A stretch of DNA of 64,000 nt from Tupaia tana. Lineage: Eukaryota > Chordata > Mammalia > Scandentia > Tupaiidae. The position numbers and the translations under genes are program-made. The number at the start of each line of letters is the position of its first letter. Within the stretch, counting starts at the first letter, position 1. The stretch covers positions 13,036,964 through 13,100,963 of the forward strand of contig JAKSZU010000004.1 of the NCBI GenBank assembly GCA_026018925.1, given 5' to 3'. The notes under the pieces are model-generated. The model was given only the letters and a program-made list of their open reading frames with translations. It had not been told where the DNA came from and searched no databases. Below are positions 20,455-31,539 of the stretch, in pieces.

Positions 20455-21442
20455 CCAGGTTAGGGTCCTGCCTCAGCACGGGGCAGCTGGGAGGACAGGC
20501 ACAGGGTCACTGGGCTGGCCAGGCCGGCTGCTGCCACACCCGAGCCTGCGCTCCTGCCATAGCCTTCGGGCACGTGCCTGCTCCCGGGGGAGCCTGGGTG
20601 GTCCCCCACGCGCTCCGCCACCACGGCTGGGCCGAGCTTGGCTCCTTCAGAGTGGGAAGTGAAACTCCCAAGAAAGGAAACGGCCAGAGCCAGAGATGAC
20701 GCGGACACGGAAATGTCGAGGCCAGCGGGGGGAGATGCAGACCTCCAGCTGGTTCCCAGCCTCACCTCCAGACCCCAGTTTGCCCAGCCCCACCACGGAG
20801 CTGGAAAAGCCTGTCACGCCAGGACCCTAACAGCCAGCACACAGGGGCGACACTGACCACGCTGCCCTCGGCACCGCTGGTGCTCACACCGCCGCATCCA
20901 CAGTCGTCCCACTCCCGGCTGCTGAGGCTGAGTGAAGACCTGACCTGACCTGACTCTCCTAGCTGCCCTTCCCGGGGCCGGGCCGTCCCACCGGCTCTCA
21001 CGGCTGCCCTGCTGCCTACTGGGAGGCCAGTCACAGCTCAGGGCCCGCCCCGACACCTCCCCTCGGCCCCTCCCCAGGCTCCGCCCGCCGGCAACACCTG
21101 CTCCACACGCCACCGGCCCACGGGCCACACCTGCCTGCCGCCCACGGCTAAGCTGAGGTTCTGTGAGGGCAGGGACGCTGCCGTCATTAAAGTCACTGTG
21201 TGCCCTGACGAGTACTGCTCGAGTGTGCTTACTGTGGCCCAGCCACGGTGGCACGGGCAGAGGCTGCAGCTGAGCCACAGCACAGCCCACTGCTCAGGAG
21301 GGAGGCACGCACTGGACCGTGGGGAGGCCCGAGCGTGTCAGGCACACATGCACGCCCAGGACCCCTGCTGGGCAGAGGCACGGGCATCATGGTGTGGCAA
21401 GACCTTGTGGATGATGGCTATCCTCCTCCCTGTGTCTCTCTC
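20455..21442 (-). other. EPB41 5' intron, GC-rich unique sequence
   Basis: About 1 kb of GC-rich DNA without recognisable gene or repeat. 21140-21210 ('tgagggcagggacgctgcc') may be a trace of an L2-type repeat. Confidence 0.5.
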
Positions 21443-21457
21443 AAGAAAGAACATTTT

Positions 21458-21717
21458 GAGAACCAGCAGTTAGCGTAATGGCTATGTCGCTGGACTCCCA
21501 TGTAGCCGACTACGGTTCAAGTCCTGGACCCGGTGGCTTAAACTCACCCCGGGTGCATGTGCGTGCGTGCCCAAGATCCCGAGAGGAGAATGGAGGAGAA
21601 GGGATTGCGGGCCATCCCCCCCCGGGGGGGGGGGTGATTTCTCGCTTTCTGTCTCTATGTCTCTCTCTATCTTTCTGGCGAGCGCACGCGCCCTATAGCA
21701 AAAACCTCTCCAAGAAA
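21458..21717 (+). mobile_element. SINE family A, young
   Basis: Near-consensus with an enlarged hairpin tract (CCCCCCCCGGGGGGGGGG) that has eaten the CGTGGCCA spacer. Perfect 15-bp TSD AAGAAAGAACATTTT at 21443-21457 and 21718-21732. Confidence 0.95.
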
Positions 21718-21949
21718 AAGAAAGAACATTTTAAATTAAAAAAAGTAATCTTCAAAACAATAAAAGGTTTTTGAGCAAATGAATTTCAACTGCAAGAGTT
21801 TCTCTAAATTTATTCGAGTAACTTCACTTCCAACACGTGGCATTTACTCAGTCACTGAGGTCATTGCCAAGCACCCAGCACAGGCCCCGCGAGGCAGAGG
21901 GACGACGGCCACTCCCCAAGGGCAGAGTGCCTCCTGGGCTCCACTCGCT

Positions 21950-22158
21950 GCAGGGCACGCTCCGTACACGGAGAGAGCACGTCCCACGGGAAGGCAACGC
22001 CACATTCCCTTCTCCCCCATTCTCAGGATTCGGCGCAGACACAGGCACACACGCACATGCACACGCACCCGGTGTGTTTTTAAGTGGCCAGATCTGGGAC
22101 TCACACCAGTCGGCCTTGTGGGATCCAGCTGCGTTCAACACAGGGCATTGGCTGGTCT
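21950..22158 (-). mobile_element. Old antisense SINE
   Basis: 'cacattcccttctcccccattctcagg', 'tttttaagtggccagatctgggac', 'gtgggatccagctgcgttcaac'. 5' edge uncertain. Confidence 0.65.
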
Positions 22159-22245
22159 TACGATATTTTTCTTATCATTTTTAAAAGAGAAAATATTTTC
22201 TAAGGACGGTCCTTCCTAAAACCGCTCTCACATGAAAGGGTGTCT

Positions 22246-22455
22246 CGGGCTCAGGCAATAGCACAGTGGCTGGAGCCCTCGTGGCCGCCCACAGTTCGAA
22301 TCCTGCCCCGGCGTCACGTGTGTGTGAGTGGCCGCACCGTGACAGGGCGGGGAAGGGGATGCAGGGCTGCGCCACGACCGCACCCACTGGCACCGTGGCA
22401 CTCTCTCCTTTCTCACTTGGTCACAAGCACATGCACCTCTGGCAAGAAAAAAGGG
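22246..22455 (+). mobile_element. Old SINE with recognisable A and B boxes
   Basis: 'caatagcacagtggctggagc' and AGTTCGAATCCTGCC give a tRNA-like head; 'cacaagcacatgcacctctggcaag' and A tail close it. Diverged from both main families. Confidence 0.6.
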
Positions 22456-22769
22456 CTTTTTCTCCGTGAGCACAAGGGCGCAGTTGTCACCCGTAGGGCA
22501 ACGCCCACAGCCCACAGCCCACAGCCCGGGCGCACCTGCTCTGCTGTGCCTGTGCCGTCACCCCGCGATCTGACGTTACGGCTGCGGTTCAGCCCGGAGT
22601 GCCCGGGGTCTCTGCCTTTCTCACGACACACGCCCATGCTGTCGCCCCGACCCCATTGAGAGGAGCAGGGCACAGGACGCGCCGCTGCGTAACCGGGAGG
22701 TTCTGGGACACGCCTGCACAGTTCCCTGAGCTGGCCCCAGGGCCGACGGCGCCGTCAGGCCCAGACCAG

Positions 22770-22957
22770 CGGCCCTGAAAGACACTCGTAGCACATGTGT
22801 GCCTGCCAAAGTCTCCAAGGGGGGGCCGCAGAGGAGGCGGGATGTAGGTGACTGATCCCCGGGGGGGTGGGGGGGGGAGTTCTTGCTTTCTCCCCTTCCT
22901 GTCTCTGCCCCTCTCCAGCGAGCACAGGCACCCTCTAGCAAGTTAAAAAAAAAGCCT
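22770..22957 (+). mobile_element. Old SINE, 5'-truncated
   Basis: Body 'tgccaaagtctccaaggggg', C/G tract (CCCCGGGGGGGTGGGGGGGG) and 'ccagcgagcacaggcaccctctagcaag' then A tail. Confidence 0.65.
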
Positions 22958-23273
22958 GAGAAGCACATATGGCAAGAGCCGCTTTTAGACAGTGGAGTAA
23001 GAACAGTGATAAATATTTGACACAACAAATGCTCAACAAATGCTTGCAGAGTTAATGAGTGAAGCAAAGAACGCAACAAATTAAATGTAGAAGCGGAAAA
23101 CTCAGCATGCTTTGGCATTCGTCTGGGTGTTCCTTAGACCGCGCACCCCCTCACCGCGAGGCCTCGCAGCCCCACGTCTCCCGCGCAGCTGCGGCACGTG
23201 CTCAGAGCCAGCGCCCTGGGTCTCGCCGTTGCTGTGCCCTCCACCACACGGAGGAATAATTAAGACATGTATG

Positions 23274-23531
23274 GGACCAGCAGTTGGCGTAATGGCTACG
23301 TTGCTGGACTCCCATGTAGTCGACCACAGTTCCAGTCCCGGACCCGGTGGCTTAAACTCACCCGGGCGCATGTGTGTGCATGCCCAAGATCCCGAGAGGA
23401 GAATGGAGGAGAAGGGATTGCGGCGTGGCCATCCCCCGCTGGGGGGAGATTTCCCACTTTCTGTCTCTCTGTCTCTCTCTGTCTGGCAAGTGCACGTGCC
23501 CTATAGCGAAAACCTCTCCAAAGGAAAAAAG
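23274..23531 (+). mobile_element. SINE family A
   Basis: GGGACCAGCAGTTGGCGTAA to 'ccctatagcgaaaacctctcc'; nearly consensus. No convincing TSD. Confidence 0.92.
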
Positions 23532-23881
23532 AAGGCATGTGGGTGTTGGGGAGTCCCATCTATCAGAGCAGAGCTGGCCCATTTCCCCACACACTGGACA
23601 GATGTAGAAACAAACTAAACATAAAGTAAAAACCAAAGAAAGCATAAACAACAGGCAGACAGACGGAAGGGCAAGAAAAAATTCTACCAGAACACACTGA
23701 ACGATCTCTAGATCGTCTCATATATTCCTTGTAGAAAAGGATCAGGAGTCCAGGGGGTTTAGTAGGCTGTCTGTGAGAGGAGAGAAACATAAAAATGAAT
23801 GATTAAGAAAGATTTGCACACATACTCTTTCCAGCACACTCACGGGTAGCAATGTAAGAGCCACAAAGAAGGTGAGAGGGA

Positions 23882-24111
23882 GGGGTCAGCAGCTGGCACA
23901 GTGGTTAAGGTGTTGGACTCGCGTGGGGTTGACTGGTTTGAGTCCCGGCCCCAGTGGTTTGAAGCTCACACGGGGTGCGTGTGCACACATGCCACAAAAG
24001 CCTGAGAGGAAAGGAGAATGGAGGAGGGACCAGGGCCATCCGCCCTGGAGTGTGATTTCTTACTTTCTATCTCTCTGGTGAGTGCATAACAAAAACACTC
24101 TCCAAAAAAAC
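23882..24111 (+). mobile_element. Old SINE of the family A type
   Basis: GGGGTCAGCAGCTGGCACAG, TGGTTTGAGTCCCGG B box, 'acacatgccacaaaagcctgag' and 'aacaaaaacactctcc' tail, with several small deletions. Confidence 0.78.
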
Positions 24112-24725
24112 AATAAGGTGGCTAGAGACAGGGAGGGACAGACACAGAAAATATAAAACAAAACTGACAACACAGGGATCATCAGCTCTGAGGCTGACCT
24201 AAATTAAGCAAAAACAAATAATAAAAAGAAAAAAATCATATGTATTATTTACTAAAAGCGCTAACAAGCTCGAGCATAGGAAGTGAAGCACAGGAACGGC
24301 TTGGCCCTCGGCCCGCCCTGTGCACACACCCTGCCCTCACTCTGGACTCCCAGCCCAAAAGGAGGTACCCATTTACTTAATGTCAAAAAAGATCTTCTGA
24401 TTGAAAGTCAAACAAAAACAAACACCGCAGCTCCAAAGGCAACGCGATAAACTCCCATCCACCTGCAGTCCTAACCTCCGGCCCCAGGAGTTACTCCACG
24501 TCTGGGATAAACGCACTTGTTTTAACATTGTGCATCTGTTCACCTCAGGAGCTCGGATCTAAAAACCACACTGAGCAGACAGGAAAGGTGGGTAGTAGTT
24601 CTCATCTTTTTTCCAACTGTTTCTAACATTACCACAGCCAATGCTCTGTTAACTTCTTGGGAGGAAAAGACACTGAAAATGCCATGGCGTGGCAGCCGCG
24701 GGGAAACTTTCCTTACCACGGTTGG
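24112..24725 (-). other. EPB41 5' intron, unique AT-rich sequence
   Basis: No gene or repeat recognised. Confidence 0.5.
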
Positions 24726-24736
24726 CGAGGGTGACG

Positions 24737-25005
24737 TTTTTTTTTTTTTTTTTTGGAGAGGTTTTTGCTATAGGGCACGTGCGCTCGCCAGAAAGACAGA
24801 GAGCGACAGAGAGATAGAAAGCGAGAAATCACCCCCCAGGGGGGATGGCCACGCTGCAATCCCTTCTCCTCCATTCTCTTCTTGGGTTCTTGGGCACGCA
24901 CGCACACGCACCCGGCGTGAGTCCAAGCCACCGGATCCGGGACTCGAACTGCGGTCGACTACGTGGGAGTCTAGCGACATAGCCATTACGCTAACTGCTG
25001 GTCCC
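24737..25005 (-). mobile_element. SINE family A, antisense (SINE1 of the duplicated cluster)
   Basis: Own TSD CGAGGGTGAC (24726-24735 and 25005-25014) shows an independent insertion. Marker bases: GGCCACGCTGC on the left side, TTCTTGGGTTCTTGG and GAGTCTAGCG on the right side. Confidence 0.95.
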
Positions 25006-25131
25006 GAGGGTGACATTTAAAGACCGTGTTACTGGGGATGCTCCTCAGAACACTTCTCCGAGTTTCCTGGTACCAACCATTTGCAAAGTATCGGTTCAGC
25101 TTTTCTGAGAGGGACCAAAAAGGAAAATCTA

Positions 25132-25308
25132 ATTCTTTTTTTTAATTATTTATTTCAGTTTACTATTATCATTTGCTTTTAATTGGCTATAGAGCATATG
25201 TGATCACCAGAGAGAGAGAGAGAAAGCAAGCCACCAGGTCTGGGACTCAAATCATGGTCAGCCACGTGGGAGTCCAGTGCCTTAACCACCACGCCACTTG
25301 CTGGCCCC
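25132..25308 (-). mobile_element. SINE family B-like, antisense, copy 1
   Basis: Antisense tail (ATTCTTTTTTTTAATTATTTATTTC), 'attggctatagagcatatgtgatcaccag', 'agaaagcaagccaccagg' and CACTTGCTGGCCCC. Carries both a 'ctatag' block and the B-type short body. Confidence 0.85.
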
Positions 25309-25321
25309 AGGATACCTTATT

Positions 25322-25588
25322 TTATTTTTTTTTTTTTGGAGAGGTTTTCACTATAGGGTGCGTGCACTCGCCAGACAGACAGAGAGAGACATAGAGACAG
25401 AAAGCGAGAAATCACCCCCCAGGGGGGATGGTCACGCCGCAATCCCTTCTCCTCCATTCTCTTCTTGGGTTCTTGGGCACGCACGCACATGCACCCGGCG
25501 TGAGTCCAAGCCACCGGATCCGGGACTCGAACTGCGGTCGACTACGTGGGAGTCTAGCGACATAGCCATTACGCTAACTGCTGGTCCC
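25322..25588 (-). mobile_element. SINE family A, antisense, chimeric (SINE2)
   Basis: Left half carries the marker bases and left flank of SINE3 (AGGATACCTTATT, GTCACGCCGC); right half carries the markers and right flank of SINE1 (TTCTTGGGTTC, GAGTCTAGCG, GAGGGTGAC). Its two flanks therefore do not match each other. Confidence 0.93.
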
Positions 25589-25714
25589 GAGGGTGACATT
25601 TAAAGACCGTGTTACTGGGGATGCTCCTCAGAACACTTCTCCGAGTTTCCTGGTACCAACCATTTGCAAAGTATCGGTTCAGCTTTTCTGAGAGGGACCA
25701 AAAAGGAAAATCTA

Positions 25715-25891
25715 ATTCTTTTTTTTAATTATTTATTTCAGTTTACTATTATCATTTGCTTTTAATTGGCTATAGAGCATATGTGATCACCAGAGAGAGA
25801 GAGAGAAAGCAAGCCACCAGGTCTGGGACTCAAATCATGGTCAGCCACGTGGGAGTCCAGTGCCTTAACCACCATGCCACTTGCTGGCCCC
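25715..25891 (-). mobile_element. SINE family B-like, antisense, copy 2
   Basis: Duplicate of the element 583 bp upstream, one visible base change. Confidence 0.85.
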
Positions 25892-25904
25892 AGGATACCT
25901 TATT

Positions 25905-26173
25905 TTATTTTTTTTTTTTTGGAGAGGTTTTCACTATAGGGTGCGTGCACTCGCCAGACAGACAGAGAGAGACATAGAGACAGAAAGCGAGAAATCACCC
26001 CCCAGGGGGGATGGTCACGCCGCAATCCCTTCTCCTCCATTCTCCTCTCGGGATCTTGGGCACGCACGCACAGGCGCCTGGCGCGAGTTTTAAGCCACCG
26101 GGTCCGGAACGCGAACCGCGGTCGACTACGTGGGAGTCCAGCAACATAGCCATTACGCTAACTGCTGGTTCCC
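25905..26173 (-). mobile_element. SINE family A, antisense (SINE3)
   Basis: Perfect 13-bp TSD AGGATACCTTATT (25892-25904 and 26174-26186). Right half has its own variants (CAGGCGCCTGGCGCGAG, GGTCCGGAACGCG). Confidence 0.95.
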
Positions 26174-26297
26174 AGGATACCTTATTCTTAAGAAAATACA
26201 ACACATATGCAAACACCTAAAACACAAGGTGGTTACTGTGCTTGGACAGGCCTTGAGAGTGAAACCAGAGTTACAGACCTATCAACATTTCAGCTTG

Positions 26298-26520
26298 ATA
26301 TAGAGTGGACGCGCTTGCCGGAGAGAAGACAGAGGGGGAGAGGGAGAAAGCGCCCCCGAAAGGATGGCCACGCCACAATCCCCTCTCCATTCTCCTCCCA
26401 GGACACTGAACACACACACGTGCCCAGCATGCTTTTCAAGCCACTGGGTCTGGAACTGGAACTGCTCAGCTGGCCACGTGGGATCCAGCTGCCTTCACTT
26501 CCATGTCATGTGCAGGCCCG
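26298..26520 (-). mobile_element. Old antisense SINE
   Basis: 'tggacgcgcttgccggagagaag', GGATGGCCACGCCACAATCC, 'tttcaagccactgggtctgg', 'gtgggatccagctgccttcac'; older branch. Confidence 0.75.
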
Positions 26521-26781
26521 AAAGGTGGCTTTTAAGTTATGCTTTGAAGGGCGAGTATGATATGCCAACAGTGCGCGGCGAGGCAGAGCGGGCGAGGGGC
26601 GGCCCAGGAGGAGGGCTGCCATTCCTGAGGACTGCGTGCGCCTCCTGGCTGAGCCCGTGCAGAAGCCCAGGCAGGGAAGCAGGAGGTGAGGCCAGGAGAG
26701 TGGCCCTATGAGATGGGACCCCCACTGCGACAGCTACCCCAGCCCCCATTCGCTGCCTGCCTAATGAATGCCACACCTCGC

Positions 26782-27051
26782 GGAGAGACCAGCAGTTGGC
26801 GTAATGGCTGTGTCGCTGGACTCCCATGTAGTTGACCATGGTTCGAGTCCTGGACCCGGTGGCTTAAACTCACACCGGGCGCGTGTGCGTGCGTGCCCAA
26901 GATCCCGAGAGGAGAGTGAAGGAGAAGGGATTGCGGCGTGGCCATCCCCCCTGGGGGGTGATTTCTCACTTTCTGTCTCTCAGTCTCTCTCGGTCTTTCT
27001 GGTGAGCGCACATGCCCTATAGCAAAAAAAAAAAAAAAAACTCTCCAAAAA
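26782..27051 (+). mobile_element. SINE family A
   Basis: Near-consensus, with an A run of 18 inserted between 'tatagc' and CTCTCC. TSD AATGAATGCCACACCTCGC (26763-26781) and AATGAATGCCACACTTTGC (27052-27070), two mismatches. Confidence 0.94.
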
Positions 27052-27208
27052 AATGAATGCCACACTTTGCTCCAGTGCCCTAACCACAGTATCTCACAGC
27101 TGCTCCACAAGGGAGAGGGCATCATTCCCAGATAAATGAGCAGGCTCTGGAAGGTTCAAAACCCACTACCGATCAGAGCTCAGCCAGCTTTAAAGAAGCT
27201 ACCAGCAC

Positions 27209-27459
27209 TTGGACCAGCAGTTGGTGTAATGGCTATGTCACTGGACTCCCACGTAGTCGACCGCGGTTCAAGTCCTGGACCCGGTGGCTTAAACTCACAC
27301 CAGGCACGTGTGTGTATGCGTGCCCAAGACCCCGAGAGGAGAATGGAGGAGAAGGGATTGCGGTGTGGCCATCCCCCCTGAGCAGTGATTTCTCGCTTTC
27401 TGTCTCTGTCTGTCTGGTGAGCGCACGTGCCCTATAGCGAAAACCTCTCCAAAAAAAAA
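27209..27459 (+). mobile_element. SINE family A
   Basis: Near-consensus; hairpin tract partly lost (CCCCCCTGAGCAGTG). TSD AAGAAGCTACCAGCAC (27193-27208) and AAGAAACTACCAGCAC (27460-27475). Confidence 0.94.
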
Positions 27460-27475
27460 AAGAAACTACCAGCAC

Positions 27476-28030
27476 ACTCCAGAGCGGTGATTATGTGAGC
27501 CATCAGGTCAGCACGTGTCCGCAAAACGTGGGACCCCTGACGCCCGAACCCTGGGCGGGCCACTCCACTCCGAGCAGGCACCCGGCCGGCGTGCATTTCT
27601 CTACGTGAAGCTGGCCGGGAGACAGACAGCAAAGACGGCGGGTCAGAAAAGGACTCGAACATCGTTCTAAATCATTCGGCTTTATCCTGGCAGCATGGGC
27701 AGTTGGAGGCTTTTAAAATGAGGAAGTGGACCCATGAAGTGGAGGGGCGAGGCTGGGGGGCAGAAGCTCAACAAATGCTGGGTGACCTCAGGCCTGGCTG
27801 TGGACGGCCCTGGAACCTCGGGGTGCCGGGCCCGTGTGGGGCTGGGAACGAGTGTGGCTGGCCTGCTGCGGCAGCTCCCGGTGTCACACCTCCCACAGCT
27901 CTCGGCTTGGCCCGATGGCCGCTCACTCCCCTGCCCGCAGATGCCAGCCTCCTAAACGACCTCCAGCCACAGAACGGAAATGGAGAGGAGGCAGGCTGAG
28001 ACCGCCAGCTCTCAACACACTTTGTACAAA
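27476..28030 (-). other. EPB41 5' intron, GC-rich unique sequence
   Basis: No gene or repeat recognised. Confidence 0.5.
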
Positions 28031-28039
28031 AGTGAACTC

Positions 28040-28274
28040 GGGGACCAGCGGATGGTGTAACGGTTACGTCACTGGGCCCCCAAATAGCTGACCACCATTC
28101 AAGTCTCAGATCCAGAAGCTTGAGACACGCCAGGCGTGCGTGTGTGCGTGCCCCAGATCCTGAGAGAATGCAAGAGAAGGGATTGCGGCATGGACATCCC
28201 CCCGGGGTGACTTCTCACTTTCTGTCTCTCCAGCAAGCGCACATACCCTACAGCAAAAATCTCCCTTAAAAAAC
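28040..28274 (+). mobile_element. SINE family A, first of a pair at one target
   Basis: GGGGACCAGCGGATGGTGTAA head; body with several small deletions. Flank AAGTGAACTC occurs before it (28030-28039), after it (28275-28284) and, as AAGTGAACTT, after the next element (28458-28467). Confidence 0.88.
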
Positions 28275-28284
28275 AAGTGAACTC

Positions 28285-28457
28285 ACCGGGCACGTGTGCG
28301 TGTGTGTCCAAGATCCTGAGAGGAGAATGGAGGAGAAGGGATTGCGGCGTGACCATCCCCCCGGGGGGTGATTTCCCGCTTTCTGTCTCTATGTCTCTGT
28401 CTGTCTGTCTGGCGAACGCACGCGCCCTACAGCGAAAAACCTCTCCAAAAAAAAAAC
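28285..28457 (+). mobile_element. SINE family A, 5'-truncated, second of a pair at one target
   Basis: Starts inside the body (ACCGGGCACGTGTGCG) with no head, then continues to 'cagcgaaaaacctctcc' and A tail. It is closer to consensus than the preceding copy. Confidence 0.88.
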
Positions 28458-28585
28458 AAGTGAACTTAGCTCTCTTGTTGTCCCTACCCCAGTTAACAGC
28501 TCAGCCATGTGACTGGAGCTCAGAGGAGAAGCTGGCACACTCCAGGAGCTGGCCCTGGGCCCCGCCCTCCCACCGTCACCCTCAT

Positions 28586-28705
28586 GCCCACCTGTTACCC
28601 CAGAGCGCCCACCTGTTACCCCAGAGCGCCAGTCCTGATCGGTGTGGCCCCGCCCTCCCGCCGTCCCCCCTCACGCCCACCTGTTACCCCAGAGCGCCCG
28701 CCCGT
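28586..28705. repeat. Short tandem/dispersed repeat, CCACCTGTTACCCCAGAGCG
   Basis: The 20-bp word occurs at about 28589, 28611 and 28677, the first two adjacent, with 'gtggccccgccctcc' between the later copies. Confidence 0.75.
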
Positions 28706-29835
28706 CTGGAGGCATGTCCCCGCCTGCTGGTCCCATCACACTTGCGCGGCTCTCCTTCACTTCCCTCTTCAACTATAGGTCCTAGGATGCCCTGGCTTTT
28801 GCCTACCCCCAGCCTCCGTCCTCAGAGGTATCCAGACTGACGACATGTCACCAGAAAGGGTCCCCAGGCCGGACTGGACATGCCGCACAAACAGCAGCTG
28901 GGCCTCGCGGCTGCATCTCAACCTGCAGCACCTGCGCACTGGCAGGACCACAGGTGAGAGAGGCTCGCAGCGAGAGCCCGTGTGCACCCAGTTCACGGCG
29001 AGCCCCACCCCGCACCCTCTGCCTGGACGCTGCGCCTTCAACCTCAGGGTCAGTCCTGGCGGTTTCCTCCACAGACCAGAATCTATCCAACTAGAGCGAG
29101 AGACCAGGACAGAGTGAAGCCCATCCTTGGCAAGTCACCCACAGGGTGGGGTGGGGCGCGCCGCCCAGGGTGATGGCAAGTGGCCGTGACTGTGCGCCTC
29201 CAGCCTCGGGAGCTGCCGCGTTCACTGACCGGTCCACAGGTGGCACGAGGACGGGGCTTCCGTCTGACCCAGGAAGAGGGTGTCTCCCTAGCCAGGGGTC
29301 ACAACGCGGTGGTGCTCGAGCCTCGCTCCCGCTGGTGTCCACCCAGCAGCTCAGAGCGGCCCAGACCCCGGCTCGGGCCCCACCGCGGCAGGGGGCGGGA
29401 AGAGACGGGCCGGGGTCTTTCTAAGGCACCGTTATAAAGTCACAGTTGCTATTTTGATTAGAAGGTTAACAGGGAGAAACAAAAATGAAGGCTAAAAGGC
29501 CCCTTCTCTAATCAGAACAGAATCCAGTGGCATTCTTTCAGACAGAAAGGGAAGAATTATTTCAAATGATTAAAGTTTCCAAAGCCTGCTGGAGAGTTAG
29601 CTTGTTCCTAATAAAGTCAATACCAACCACAGGAAAATAGCTTTCTCCAGAATTGAAGTCAAGCACACTAATTAGCACTTCTGGAAAAACAAGAAACCAC
29701 CCCTGTGCTTTTCAGATGAAAACAGTAATTTCCCCCACACAGAGAAGCCCAACTGCAGCTCCCTCGAGCTCTCGGAACCGCTTGGTACTTGGGCCCCACG
29801 CCGTTCTTCGCCGGGACTTAGTTATCTTTGTGGGT
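28706..29835 (-). other. EPB41 5' intron, SINE-free 1.1 kb
   Basis: GC-rich to about 29430, then a sharp change to AT-rich unique DNA at 29430-29720. No gene recognised. The AT-rich part is a candidate conserved noncoding element by its complexity only. Confidence 0.45.
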
Positions 29836-29839
29836 CTGC

Positions 29840-30055
29840 AGGAGGGCACGTGCACTCTGCACTCGCTAGAGACCGAGAGGGAGGAGCACGAAGTCACCAC
29901 ACGGGCGTGCCCACCCCGTAACCCCTTCTCTACTCTCCTGGGGTTCCGGGCACGCGTGTGCCCACTGGGAAACTGGCAAGCTGCCAGGTCTGGGCTGGGA
30001 CCACGCTCAGCCACGGGGAGCCCCTTGCCGTAACCACCTCACCACGCTGGCCCTC
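29840..30055 (-). mobile_element. Old antisense SINE
   Basis: 'ggagggcacgtgcactctgcactcgctagag', 'aaccccttctctactctcc', 'aagctgccaggtctgggctgggac', final CACCACGCTGGCCC. Confidence 0.7.
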
Positions 30056-30675
30056 ACGCAGACTCGAAGAACACTTGCCATCCCGAGTGAGTCAGAAACG
30101 TCATCTGGTCGGAGCTGCTGTTTTCAACAAGCTGGTTTTTCATTTCAGTCATTTCTATGGTGACTAATACCGTTGAATCAGTGCGTTCCACGGTGTTTTA
30201 AAATAAACAAACTCTTACTCATCTCCTTCTAAGAACAAAAATGGCTCCGTTTCTCTGTAGACATGGCGCTTCCACTGAGAAGATGTTAAGGTGCTCTGGA
30301 AGCACGCGGCCCGCCTCCCGGCAACACCGGAGAGACGCAGACCTGGGCCGCGGGGCCGGTGTCGCTCCCGTTCTGGTCAAGTGTGCTATCTTTGCCATTG
30401 TGGATTGAAATCTTGATAAAATGGATTATATGCCCCCTGTTTCACTTTAAAGATCCACAGGCCACGACAGATCTTTTATGGATTCGGTCATCAAGGCCAG
30501 CCTTGATAGCTGGGCCACCCAGGTGTCAGGAGGGCGGCGCCAGCAGAGGAATACTGAATGGCTCCGATGTTCCCTGCCGGGCTCCTCTCTGCTCTTCTGC
30601 AGGGGACCTCACACTACCAAGGGCCCCGCCCACGAGGAGCTTCCCGCACCTCCTCCTCCCACCTGCACGGCTCCG
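30056..30675 (-). other. EPB41 5' intron, unique sequence
   Basis: No gene or repeat recognised. Confidence 0.5.
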
Positions 30676-30880
30676 CTACCTGCCACGCCTGCCACGTCCA
30701 CACGCTCAGAGCAGAGCCTCAGAGGACCCGGCTGGCTCAGCGACGCCTGCCATGTCCACGCGCTCAGAGCAGTGCCTCAGAGGACCCGGCTGGCTGCCAT
30801 GCCTGCCACGTCCACGCACTCAGAGCAGTGCCTCAGAGGACCCAGCTGGCTGCCACACCTGTCACATCCACACGCCAGAT
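30676..30880. repeat. Minisatellite, about 57-bp unit, 3.5 copies
   Basis: Word CCTGCCACGTCCACGC followed by CTCAGAGCAGTGCCTCAGAG starts at 30688, 30746, 30802 and (degenerate) 30858, spacing 58, 56 and 56. Confidence 0.9.
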
Positions 30881-31539
30881 GGACTGATCCACCCTGGTTC
30901 ACCCAGCCCAGCCGCAATCGCACCTCCCGGCACACACGAAGACGTGCCTCATTCCGCCTACAGATTCCTCAGCCACTTCAAGGCCAGATCAACTCACTGC
31001 TCACCCAAGAAGCTGTCCCTGACGTCCCTGACGCCACCCTCCTCCTCCCCCGGCATTTAAGGAGCGTACAACCCATGTCCCACTGCCCTCTGTTAATCAA
31101 CGTGCTCAACCAGACGGAGACAGCCCGCAAGCTCCCCAAGGGCAGGCTGCCCGTGTCCGACGAGGGGATCACCCACAGGCCCCGCGGTGCTGCAGTCCTG
31201 CGTGCTCGATAAAAACCCTGTGGGTGACTCTCGAATGCTCTCGGGGAGCAACAGGGACACTAACACTTCCCACACAGCCCTGGCCGCGGACCGTGACGGC
31301 TGTTATCTGTGGGCTCGTGTGGTACAGTGGCAGGTCAGTCCTGATGGCACCCCCACAGACCGGACCGCGACGGCCCAGGGCAGCTGTCTGCTCTCCAGGA
31401 AGAGCCCTATTCTTGGAGCCCTGAGTGTAGACCTCCTGAGGGAGGGCAGTTATTCGTTCTCACCCTTCAAGCCCAGCTCCCAGGTCGGGCTGGCTGTGTT
31501 CCCACCTGTCACTTCCACTGGAGGGGCACAGCAGACCGG
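30881..31539 (-). other. EPB41 5' intron, unique sequence
   Basis: No gene recognised; a stretch near 31130-31210 ('aagctccccaagggcaggctgcc') may be an old L2-type trace. Confidence 0.45.

Larger units (their letters stand above)
24878..26043. repeat. 583-bp tandem duplication with breakpoints inside SINEs
   Basis: 24878-25460 and 25461-26043 read as two copies with only a few differences (CGCACACGC/CGCACATGC, CACCACGCC/CACCATGCC) until they part within the third SINE. The junction lies inside SINE2 between 25440 and 25461. Confidence 0.93.

Noticed and set aside
24878..26043. CRISPR-like or direct-repeat array interpretation of the repeated blocks at 25 kb
   Set aside because: Only two long copies, each made of SINEs and unique DNA; explained by tandem duplication in a mammalian genome.
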